Shown: positions 18,667-26,490 of the stretch, one piece after another
Layout of the letters: the number at the start of each line of letters is the position of its first letter
How positions within the stretch are numbered: position 1 is the stretch's first letter
NCBI GenBank assembly: GCA_019119415.1
Contig: DWXB01000010.1
Coordinates: 114,412 to 178,411, forward strand
From: Candidatus Ligilactobacillus avistercoris
GTDB taxonomy: Bacteria; Bacillota; Bacilli; Lactobacillales; Lactobacillaceae
Length of the DNA: 64,000 nt
Direction of reading: 5' to 3'
Position numbers and translations under genes: made by a program
The notes under the pieces: generated by a model
What the model saw: the letters and a program-made list of their open reading frames with translations, nothing else
The model's database searches: none
What the model was told of the DNA's origin: nothing

Positions 18667-18742
18667 TTTTAAATTCTTTTAAATCATCGTTTTGCTTTTA
18701 AATCCTTTTAAATGTTCGATTCCATTTTAAATCCTTTTAAAT
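18667..18742. repeat. three 18-bp phased repeats upstream of AAA+ gene
   Basis: TTTTAAAT-YC-TTTTAAAT occurs at 18667-18684, 18696-18713 and 18725-18742, exactly 29 bp apart, with unrelated 11-bp spacers. Each unit is itself a tandem pair of TTTTAAAT at 10-bp spacing, so six half-sites lie on similar helix faces. The array abuts the ribosome binding site of the AAA+ gene. It is too short and regular for CRISPR and looks like a binding array, perhaps for the AAA+ protein. Confidence 0.92.
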
Positions 18743-18874
18743 CAGTGGTCAATCTTTGCCAATCACCTTCCGCAATGTCATTTAATCTCCCACAAAGAAA
18801 GCGAATTCACTATTCTTTTAATAGTATCTGCGGTATAATGAAAGTAATTCTATAGAAAGATTGAGGGGACCTAC

Positions 18875-21403
18875 ATGGCTGAAATTACACACCTATACGA
18901 GAAATTCCACCCGGAACATTACGACCTCAAGATTACCGTTGACCGGGAACACAAAACAATTGACGGAACGTCCACCATTACGGGGGAAGCGTTAACGCCA
19001 GAAATTGCCGTTAACCAAAAGTTCATGACGATTAAGAGCGTTCAGGCAAACGACCAGGATGTGCCGTTTACCTTTGACGACGACTCAGAAGCCATCCACA
19101 TTACCCTTCCAACAAGCGGAAAGGTAACCCTGGCAATCGCCTACCAGGCGCCCCTCACGGACACGATGATGGGAATTTACCCGTCATACTACGAAGTGGA
19201 TGGCGAACGGAAGCAATTAATCGGAACGCAGTTTGAAACGACGTTCGCCCGCCAGGCCTTCCCGTGCGTTGACGAACCGGAAGCTAAGGCGACGTTTGAC
19301 CTGGCCATCAAGTTTGATGAGCATCCTGGGGAAACAATCATCGCTAACATGCCAGAAACCAAGTGCGAAGACGGCTTCCACTACTTTGATACGACCGTTC
19401 GGATGTCCACGTACCTGGTTGCCTTTGCCTTCGGGGAAATGCAAAGTAAGATGACCACCACTAAGAGTGGCGTCAAGGTTGGCGTGTTTGCTACCAAGGC
19501 GCACCAACCAAAGGAACTCGACTTTGCGCTGGACATCGCTAAGCGCGGCATTGAATTCTACGAGGACTTCTACCAAACGCCATACCCACTGCCGCACTCA
19601 TGGCAGCTGGCCCTCCCAGACTTCTCAGCCGGAGCCATGGAAAACTGGGGATTGATTACGTACCGGGAAGCAACCCTGATGCTTAACCCGGACAACACTT
19701 CCCTTGCCCGGAAGCAGTACGTTGCAACGGTGATTACCCACGAATTAGCCCACCAGTGGTTCGGGGACCTCGTTACGATGAAGTGGTGGGACGACCTGTG
19801 GTTAAACGAAAGTTTTGCTAACATGATGGAATACGTTTCAGTGGATGCCCTCGAGCCCGACTGGCATATCTGGGAACTGTTCCAGACGTCCGAAGCTCCC
19901 CTGGCCCTTCAGCGGGACGCAACTGACGGCGTGCAACCAATCCACGTCCACGTTCAGGATCCGGCCGAAATCGATGCCATCTTTGATGGTGCCATTGTGT
20001 ACGCTAAGGGTTCCCGGATGCTGGTCATGGTACGGGCCCTGATTGGGGACGATGCAATGCGGAAAGGGCTGAAGAACTACTTTGAAGCCCACAAGTACCA
20101 CAATGCTACCGGAGATGATCTGTGGCAGGCACTGGGAGACGCTGCCGGCATGGATATCGGAAGCATCATGAAGTCCTGGTTGAACCAGCCAGGGTTCCCG
20201 GTGGTTACTGCGAAGGTTGAAGACGGCAACCTGGTTCTTGACCAGCAGCAGTTCTTTATCGGTGACGGCAAGGAAGCTGGCCGGACGTGGCAGATTCCGC
20301 TGAACAGTAACTACGCTGCTGCCCCAACGATTATGAAGGACAAACGCATTGTTCTGGGGAACTACCAGGAACTCCGGGAAAAGGAAGGTGTTCCGTTCCG
20401 GTTAAACGCGGACAACAACTCACACTTTATTGTGAAGTACGACCAACGGCTACTGGACGACATTCTGGCCCATAAGGATGAACTTGATCACATTACTCAG
20501 CGGCAGATTCTCCAGGATCTGCGGCTCCTGGCAGAAGGCCGGCAGATTTCATACGCTGAGCTTGTGCCACTGCTGAACGAATTTGCGGACAGTACTTCAT
20601 CCATTGTTAATGACGCCCTCTACGCAATTGCGGACAAGCTGGATCAGTTTGTTACTCCGGAAACGGACGAAGAAAAGAACTACCAGTTCTTACTTAACAA
20701 ACTGAGTGCCCACCAGGTTCAGCGACTTGGCTGGCACCCAGCAACGACCGAATCAAAGGATGACCAGATGACTCGGCCGTACGTTTTAAAGGCTGCCTTA
20801 GCTGCTAATAACCAGGATGCTATTACAGCCGCGCACGAGCTCTTTACCGCCAACCTCGAAAACCTTGAAGGGGTGAACGCCGACATCCGGCCGTTAATCC
20901 TCAAGAGTGAGGTTCAGCACTACGGTAACGAGGAACTGTTTAACGCCCTGCTCAACCAGTACGTGACGACCTCTGATCCAAACTACAAGACGGACATCTG
21001 CAACGCCCTTACAGCAACAAAGGATCACACCTTCATGACTGAGCTATTAACGAAGTTTGAGGAAGCTGCGGTAATCAAGCCACAGGACCTGCGTTTCTGG
21101 TACAACGGGCTGTTAACCAACCCTGCCGGTGAACAAGCAGCCTGGGACTGGCTTCGAGCTGAATGGGACTGGCTGGAAAAGACGGTTGGTGGCGACATGG
21201 AATTCAGTCGCTTCATCACGGTAACGGCCGACGCCTTCCATACCGAAGAACGGTTGGATGAATTTAAGGGCTTCTTTGAACCGAAGATTAACACCCCAGG
21301 ATTAACCCGGGAAATCACGATGGACATCCGGATCATCGAAAGCCACGTTGCTCTGGTTGCCAGTGAACGGCAAGCCGTTAATAAGGCAATTGCAGCAGAA
21401 TAA
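18875..21403 (+). CDS. pepN: aminopeptidase N (M1 family, lysyl aminopeptidase)
   Basis: This 842-residue zinc aminopeptidase is central to peptide use in lactic acid bacteria. GAMENWG (about 253) binds the substrate N-terminus; H289ELAH293 with E312 in NESFAN forms the zinc site. N-terminal beta saddle, thermolysin-like domain and a helical C-terminal bowl fit the full-length family. The gene has a TATAAT at 18834, TTGAGGGG before the ATG, and a strong terminator after it. It is cytoplasmic, with no signal peptide. Confidence 0.97.
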   Translation: MAEITHLYEKFHPEHYDLKITVDREHKTIDGTSTITGEALTPEIAVNQKFMTIKSVQANDQDVPFTFDDDSEAIHITLPTSGKVTLAIAYQAPLTDTMMGIYPSYYEVDGERKQLIGTQFETTFARQAFPCVDEPEAKATFDLAIKFDEHPGETIIANMPETKCEDGFHYFDTTVRMSTYLVAFAFGEMQSKMTTTKSGVKVGVFATKAHQPKELDFALDIAKRGIEFYEDFYQTPYPLPHSWQLALPDFSAGAMENWGLITYREATLMLNPDNTSLARKQYVATVITHELAHQWFGDLVTMKWWDDLWLNESFANMMEYVSVDALEPDWHIWELFQTSEAPLALQRDATDGVQPIHVHVQDPAEIDAIFDGAIVYAKGSRMLVMVRALIGDDAMRKGLKNYFEAHKYHNATGDDLWQALGDAAGMDIGSIMKSWLNQPGFPVVTAKVEDGNLVLDQQQFFIGDGKEAGRTWQIPLNSNYAAAPTIMKDKRIVLGNYQELREKEGVPFRLNADNNSHFIVKYDQRLLDDILAHKDELDHITQRQILQDLRLLAEGRQISYAELVPLLNEFADSTSSIVNDALYAIADKLDQFVTPETDEEKNYQFLLNKLSAHQVQRLGWHPATTESKDDQMTRPYVLKAALAANNQDAITAAHELFTANLENLEGVNADIRPLILKSEVQHYGNEELFNALLNQYVTTSDPNYKTDICNALTATKDHTFMTELLTKFEEAAVIKPQDLRFWYNGLLTNPAGEQAAWDWLRAEWDWLEKTVGGDMEFSRFITVTADAFHTEERLDEFKGFFEPKINTPGLTREITMDIRIIESHVALVASERQAVNKAIAAE

Positions 21404-21446
21404 GTAAGGTACGAACCTGATCAGTAAGGTGCCAACCATATAGACG

Positions 21447-21493
21447 AAACCCCATTCATGGAGCTTTCATCGTTCCATGAATGGGGTTTTTGT
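21447..21493 (+). terminator. terminator of pepN
   Basis: AAACCCCATTCATGGA and TCCATGAATGGGGTTT form a perfect 16-bp stem followed by TTTGT. Confidence 0.92.
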
Positions 21494-21595
21494 ACTAATT
21501 AATACTAATAACGCTTTTATCAAGAAACTAACTTTTAATTAGTTACCTGCCCGTGTATAATAACCTTGATTAATCACCAGAAAGGAGGGTTCGTT

Positions 21596-22351
21596 ATGGT
21601 TTTAACCCTTAAGTTGGGCATTATTTTAGCCCTCGTGACGTTTGTCTCCGCCCTCGTTCAGAGTACAAGTGGGTTTGGTTTTGGCATTCTTAGCATGGCC
21701 ATCCTGCCGTTCTTCTTTCCCTACCGGAAATGTACGGTCATCGTTGTGGCAACAGTGCTCATCCTCCAGCTGTACACGATCATTTCGATGCGGAAACACC
21801 TCAAGTGGAAAATGGTCCTTTACCCGGCAGTTGCTTCTTTAATCTGTGGGTTTATCGGTGTCCACATGATGGTCCGCCTAAGCTCCCGCACTATGGGGTT
21901 CATTCTGGGATTCTTCATGTGGGTCCTCGCCCTATACTTAATTTTTGGCGCCAAGTACGTCCACCTGAAGCGCAATCCGCTGGTGGGATCCGTAGCCGGC
22001 GCCCTAGGTGGTTTCATGGACGGCATGTTTGCCATCGGGGGGCCGCCGATGGTTGCCTACTTTGACTCCGTGATGGATGATCCCCTGGAATACCAGGTTA
22101 CCCTGCAACTGTACTTTGCGATTACGACGGTTAACGTTTTGATTAACAACATTGCGTGCGGAAACTTTACCGCCCAGATGACCGGTCCGCTGTGCATCAC
22201 CATCGTTGCGTGCGTGATTGGGACCACCATCGGGATGCGGATTATGCACCACGTTTCAATGAAGTTCGTCCGGCGGATGGCCTACATCGTCATGTTAGCC
22301 GCCGGAACCTACCACCTTTTACAGGGACTCGGAATTATTACGATTCATTAA
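21596..22351 (+). CDS. TauE/SafE (TSUP) family anion transporter
   Basis: The protein has 251 residues and about eight membrane helices in two similar halves, each beginning with the small-residue-rich pattern of the TSUP family (QSTSGFGFG in the first, GGFMDGMFAIGGPP in the second). Members move sulfite, sulfonates or other small anions. The ATG at 21596 has AAAGGAGGG upstream; an earlier start lacks one. A second TSUP gene lies 2.2 kb downstream. Confidence 0.85.
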   Translation: MVLTLKLGIILALVTFVSALVQSTSGFGFGILSMAILPFFFPYRKCTVIVVATVLILQLYTIISMRKHLKWKMVLYPAVASLICGFIGVHMMVRLSSRTMGFILGFFMWVLALYLIFGAKYVHLKRNPLVGSVAGALGGFMDGMFAIGGPPMVAYFDSVMDDPLEYQVTLQLYFAITTVNVLINNIACGNFTAQMTGPLCITIVACVIGTTIGMRIMHHVSMKFVRRMAYIVMLAAGTYHLLQGLGIITIH

Positions 22352-22438
22352 TTACTAAATAAAACAGGGTGATGAAACCAACCGAATCTGACCAACCACT
22401 TTGGCGGCTAGTTTGCACTTCACCCGTTATTATGAAAT

Positions 22439-22473
22439 AAGGAGGTTGCGCCCTACAGCACAACCTCCTTTTA
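22439..22473. terminator. bidirectional terminator between convergent genes
   Basis: AAGGAGGTTG pairs with CAACCTCCTT; a T-rich tail follows on both strands. It separates the TSUP gene from the convergent MFS gene. Confidence 0.8.
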
Positions 22474-22501
22474 CTCTTCTAAATTCCCTGTCCAGGTTTC
22501 C

Positions 22502-23728
22502 CTACGCATTCTGCGGGGTCTGGTGTAAAATTTCCCGCACACTCCGCCGGACCCAGAAGAAGTTAACGGCCACCAGTCCAGCCGTCGACAGGAAGACGGC
22601 GCCGTACCCGCAAAGTCCGGAAACCGTTGATCCTAACAGCGAACCAACAATGTTCCCCGCAAACTGCGCGGACTGGTTATAACTGAAAATCCGGCCGGAG
22701 TACCGGGAATTTGAGTACTTCGCCAGCATTGTTTGTACCTGTGGCAGTAAGGCGGCGTCCGAAATCCCTACCAAGAAGCGCAGGATTCCCAGCTCCCACA
22801 CGTTGTGGACGAAGGCCTGCGGAATAAACACAATGAAAGCAAAGATGAAGCCAGCCAATAATATTTTGTGCGTTCCAATCCGGTCACCCCACGCCCCAAA
22901 GGTCTTTGCCACTAAAAGGGTCGAGATTCCGGGAAGGGCCGCAATAATCCCACTGACAAGGGCCACTCGTCCCTGCCCGTGCATCAGTTGGCGGATATAC
23001 AGGCTAATCACCGGTGAAATTGAGTTATTCGCCGCCTGGATAATTAAGGTGGTGACGATCATTCCCACAATAATCCGCGGGTGTTTTAGGCTGTGGAAGA
23101 GCTCTCTGGTTGAGAGCATTTCCCTGGCGGAAAGCGGCGTAAAGTGTTTTTCCCACACAAAAAGTAACGTAAAACCACACACGAAGTACAGGGACAGTCC
23201 CGTAAGGATAAAGGTAAGCCGGTACCCAAACGCGTTGGCGATTACCCCACCAAAGAACGGGCCAATTAACATTCCTGCCGTCGTCCCGGTTGATAGCAAA
23301 CTAAGCGCTTGACCACTCCGTTCTCCCGGTACACTGGCAGCAATCAAGGCTGAGGTGTTACTAATATAGCCTGAAAAGAACCCCTGTAACAGCCGACAAA
23401 GTGCTAACTCATAAACGTTTGTGACCAGTCCCATGAGGGTGACCATGGTAGCCATTCCGGCGGATGACAGTAACAGTACCTTTTTGCGCCCGTGCTGGTC
23501 CGCAAACTTTCCCCAGATCGGCGCCATCCACGAGGAAACACAGTAGGCCGCGCAGAATACGACCCCGCTCCACATGTTTAGCTGGAACCGGTTGAAGGAC
23601 CCGAGCGTACGGATATAAAGCGGGAAAAAGGGCATAAATAACTGGAACCCCATCGCAACAATAAAGTTCCCGATCCACAAAATATACAAGTTATGCCGCC
23701 ATTCCGGAACGGCTTTTTGCCCCGTCAT
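22502..23728 (-). CDS. MFS multidrug efflux transporter
   Basis: This 408-residue, twelve-helix protein has motif A (GKFADQHGRKKVLLL) between helices 2 and 3 and the antiporter motif in helix 5 (GPFFGGVIANAFGYR). These place it among the proton-driven drug exporters of the PmrA/NorA kind. It is divergent from the second TSUP gene, with about 135 bp between them. The natural substrate is unknown. Confidence 0.82.
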   Translation of the reverse strand: MTGQKAVPEWRHNLYILWIGNFIVAMGFQLFMPFFPLYIRTLGSFNRFQLNMWSGVVFCAAYCVSSWMAPIWGKFADQHGRKKVLLLSSAGMATMVTLMGLVTNVYELALCRLLQGFFSGYISNTSALIAASVPGERSGQALSLLSTGTTAGMLIGPFFGGVIANAFGYRLTFILTGLSLYFVCGFTLLFVWEKHFTPLSAREMLSTRELFHSLKHPRIIVGMIVTTLIIQAANNSISPVISLYIRQLMHGQGRVALVSGIIAALPGISTLLVAKTFGAWGDRIGTHKILLAGFIFAFIVFIPQAFVHNVWELGILRFLVGISDAALLPQVQTMLAKYSNSRYSGRIFSYNQSAQFAGNIVGSLLGSTVSGLCGYGAVFLSTAGLVAVNFFWVRRSVREILHQTPQNA

Positions 23729-23865
23729 GTTAATCCACTTCCTATTTGTAAGTTACATCTTCAATACCGATTATTATCGTCTTTTCATCATAAAAAAACA
23801 ATCCCCATCCCGTGGTACAATGGAGACCGAAAACCTGATGATACTTAAAGAAGAGATGAAAATTA

Positions 23866-24624
23866 ATGGTACACTGGATCTTTACACTTTGCTGGTTGGT
23901 GCTTGCAGGAATTGCCGCGGGAACCATTAGTTCAGCTGCGGGGTTGGCATCGTTGGTTTCATACCCGGCCCTGCTCCTGATGGGCATGACGCCGGTCGCT
24001 GCCAACGTCACCAACAGCTTAGCGCTCGTGACGTCGGGCTTTAGCGCCGTCCTCTCGTCCCGCCACGAATTAAAGGGCCAGGAACGGCGTCTCCTAATCC
24101 TTTTGCCAATGACAATTGTGGGCGCGATTTTGGGAGCGTTACTACTATTTGCCCTTCCGGCGACGGTTTTCAAAATGGTCGTCCCGTTTTTTATCGGCCT
24201 TGCCGGGATCATCATGCTGTTCCCGCCGCGCATTCACCAAAAAGAACAGCACACAACACTTTTTCGCCGGCTAGGAGCCTGGGGACTCGCCTTCCTCGTG
24301 TGCGTTTACACGGGTTACTTCGGGGCTGGCGGCGGCGTTGTGATGCTTTTGGCCCTCTTTGCGATTATTCCGGGAAACTTTGCCCAGGTTAACGCGGTTA
24401 AAAACGCCGTGCTTGTCGTCGCAAACTTATTAACGGCAATTGTTTATCTTTTTAAAACAACAATTGCCTGGCTGTTTGTAATTCCCATGGCATGCGGCTT
24501 TTTTATCGGCGGCTACTTAGGCCCTGTTCTTGTGCGGCACGTTCCTGATAAAGTGATGCACCTCATTGTGGGGAGCGGGGCCATCATCCTAGCGGTTATC
24601 CTTTTTTACCGGTACTGCTTGTAG
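23866..24624 (+). CDS. TauE/SafE (TSUP) family anion transporter
   Basis: This 252-residue, eight-helix TSUP protein has family patterns SSAAGLASLVSYPALL near the N-terminus and YFGAGGGVVML in the second half. It is clearly diverged from the other TSUP protein in this window. The ribosome binding site (AAGAAGAG) is weak and a TACAAT -10 box lies at about 23816. It converges with a DsrE-like gene, 2 bp apart, which hints at sulfur chemistry but does not prove it. Confidence 0.83.
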   Translation: MVHWIFTLCWLVLAGIAAGTISSAAGLASLVSYPALLLMGMTPVAANVTNSLALVTSGFSAVLSSRHELKGQERRLLILLPMTIVGAILGALLLFALPATVFKMVVPFFIGLAGIIMLFPPRIHQKEQHTTLFRRLGAWGLAFLVCVYTGYFGAGGGVVMLLALFAIIPGNFAQVNAVKNAVLVVANLLTAIVYLFKTTIAWLFVIPMACGFFIGGYLGPVLVRHVPDKVMHLIVGSGAIILAVILFYRYCL

Positions 24625-24626
24625 GT

Positions 24627-24947
24627 TTACGGTTTGATGTAGGCAAACCCAGCTTCTTGTTTGCGGACAAGCTCAACGACTCCACTTGCCACAATCGTCA
24701 TGGCCTGAGGAAGTTGGGCGGGGTCAACGTTAAACCGGTGCAGTGAATTCTGGCACACCGCAACGGTCACCACCGGCCTGGCTGCAAGGTGGGCGACCGC
24801 ATCATTTTGGGAAACCAATGCTTGCACCGCTGGCCCGTTCACTAACAGCTCAACGGTTGCTGCTGGAATTTCATCTAATAAATTCTCAATGTTTCGCACC
24901 GCCCCAGAGAGCCGCGCAGAATCGTCCACATGAAATAAAACTTGCAT
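24627..24947 (-). CDS. DsrE/DsrF-like family protein
   Basis: This 106-residue single-domain protein has an alternating beta/alpha plan and a Cys in VAVCQNSLHRF at the place where DsrE/TusD proteins carry their sulfur-transfer Cys. Many stand-alone members have no assigned role. The ATG at 24947 is preferred to the GTG at 24956 because GAGG then sits 8 bases upstream. It ends head to head with the TSUP gene. Confidence 0.75.
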   Translation of the reverse strand: MQVLFHVDDSARLSGAVRNIENLLDEIPAATVELLVNGPAVQALVSQNDAVAHLAARPVVTVAVCQNSLHRFNVDPAQLPQAMTIVASGVVELVRKQEAGFAYIKP

Positions 24948-25039
24948 TTTGTTCACCTCACCCTTATTCTAACAGCATTCAGTTAAGGGGGTGGGCAGAA
25001 CGCCCCACATAAAAATTCAACTTTACACGGAGGAATAGT

Positions 25040-25474
25040 ATGTTTAATCGTCTTTTTAACGGCCCCCACGGTGACCGGAATAAACACTACGTTTGGTGGC
25101 AACTTGGCTTATTTGGCGGCCTCTTTTTGGCCCTAACGTTTACCAACCAGCGCATCTTTCTGTGTGCCCTGATTGGGGCGTTAATCGGTGCGTTTTTCGC
25201 CCAGTGGCTGGGAGCACTTGTCGGGTTAGGACTGGGATTTTTTATTGGAAGTAGTGCCCTCCTGAGCCTCATTGGGTTGGGCGGCGGAATGTTTTATATC
25301 CTCCGACACTACCAACACCGGCTTACTCCTGGTGAAGACGGCCAGTGGATGCGCACCTTATTAGCCATTCTAATTGCCCTAGCGTGCCTCTTATACGTCG
25401 CCAATCCCACCAACAGTAACCAGCAAATCGAAACGCACCCGTTCCATACGACCGTAAACAGTCACGTCCGGTAA
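25040..25474 (+). CDS. small membrane protein of unknown function
   Basis: This 144-residue protein has a short basic N-terminus, about four membrane helices (the middle ones rich in Gly, Ala and Leu), a charged loop (RLTPGEDGQ) and a polar C-terminus. No family is recognised. The ATG has CGGAGG upstream. The hydrolase gene begins 16 bp after its stop, so the two probably form an operon. Confidence 0.7.
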   Translation: MFNRLFNGPHGDRNKHYVWWQLGLFGGLFLALTFTNQRIFLCALIGALIGAFFAQWLGALVGLGLGFFIGSSALLSLIGLGGGMFYILRHYQHRLTPGEDGQWMRTLLAILIALACLLYVANPTNSNQQIETHPFHTTVNSHVR

Positions 25475-25490
25475 GCAGTGAGGAGCACAA

Positions 25491-26348
25491 ATGAAACAGT
25501 GGACAGACAATATTTACCAAATTACGTTTCCGGCGCCCCGGCCCCATGCCCGGGCGGCAAACAGCTTTTTACTCTCCCACGAACGTCTCCTCATTGACGC
25601 GGGCTTTGCGGGGGCAGCAAACTACACCCGGTTGACGGCCGCGTTGGCGCAACTTAACCTGCAGGTCACTGATCTTCAGGGGATCGTGATCACCCACCAC
25701 CACCCGGACCACGTGGGCCTTCTCGAAGCCCTTCCCCCCACAATTCCGGTATACGCTGCTCCAGGGCTCTCCTTTTACGGCACCCCGGCATATCAACGGG
25801 CAATTGACCACCTGAAACTTCCTGCCGCGGTTCCCCCAGCAGCGCGTCACAACGTTCAGCAACGCCTGGAAACCCGGCTGGTGCCAGCACTTAGCAAACG
25901 AACCATCCGTCCCCTCACCGCACTCACACAGTTTGGGTTGCACGCCCGCACCGTCGCCGGACATAGCGCTCAAGACACGATTATTACTGATGATCACGGT
26001 CACTGGTTTACCGGTGACCTCCTCCTTGCCGGGATTGTTTTCAATTCACTGCTCGACATTGATCCGCTTAGCCAGAGCGTTGTTCCCCACCTCCGCGCCC
26101 AGTACCGACAATTTTTACGGCAGGTGGAGACGCTTTTCCCGGCAGATGCCACTCTTTACCCCGGTCACGGAACCCCGTTTACCATGGAAGAAGCCGCTCG
26201 AATTGCCCGCCAAAACCAACGTTTTATGGCCCGGATTGCCGCACAAAAGGCCGTCCTTCCCGGCGATGCGTCATATGAGGACGTGGTGCAGGCGACCCTT
26301 CACCAGTTGCACGTCCCCGCCTACTTTTACGTCTCGGCACTATATTAA
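25491..26348 (+). CDS. metallo-beta-lactamase fold hydrolase
   Basis: The protein has 285 residues. The metal-binding HHHPDH is at 69-74, further ligands are in AGHSAQD and FTGDLL, and the last is in YPGHGTP. The extra C-terminal helical stretch is typical of the MBL group related to glyoxalase II-like and YflN-type hydrolases. The substrate cannot be assigned. GAGGAG precedes the ATG. Confidence 0.85.
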   Translation: MKQWTDNIYQITFPAPRPHARAANSFLLSHERLLIDAGFAGAANYTRLTAALAQLNLQVTDLQGIVITHHHPDHVGLLEALPPTIPVYAAPGLSFYGTPAYQRAIDHLKLPAAVPPAARHNVQQRLETRLVPALSKRTIRPLTALTQFGLHARTVAGHSAQDTIITDDHGHWFTGDLLLAGIVFNSLLDIDPLSQSVVPHLRAQYRQFLRQVETLFPADATLYPGHGTPFTMEEAARIARQNQRFMARIAAQKAVLPGDASYEDVVQATLHQLHVPAYFYVSALY

Positions 26349-26353
26349 ACAAC

Positions 26354-26434
26354 GAAACGAGCATGGTAAGGAAAACCACCCGCCCGCATTCATCATCGCG
26401 GGTTGTCGCCCCTTTGCCGTGCTCGTTTCATTTA
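26354..26434 (+). terminator. terminator of MBL hydrolase operon
   Basis: GAAACGAGCATGG pairs with CCGTGCTCGTTTC over a long loop that contains its own ACCCGC/GCGGGT stem. A T-rich tail follows. Confidence 0.6.
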
Positions 26435-26455
26435 ATTTGTCACACAATTATCTAA

Positions 26456-26482
26456 AGGTGGCATCCTCTTGCCACCTCCTTT
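26456..26482. terminator. terminator hairpin beside helicase gene end
   Basis: AGGTGGCA and TGCCACCT form a perfect stem around a 6-base loop, with CCTTTTT on the + side. Confidence 0.65.
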
Positions 26483-26490
26483 TTCATCCC

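Noticed and set aside
18667..18742. CRISPR array
   Set aside because: Repeats are 18 bp with 11-bp gaps and are internally tandem; there are no cas genes, and the gaps are far too short for spacers.
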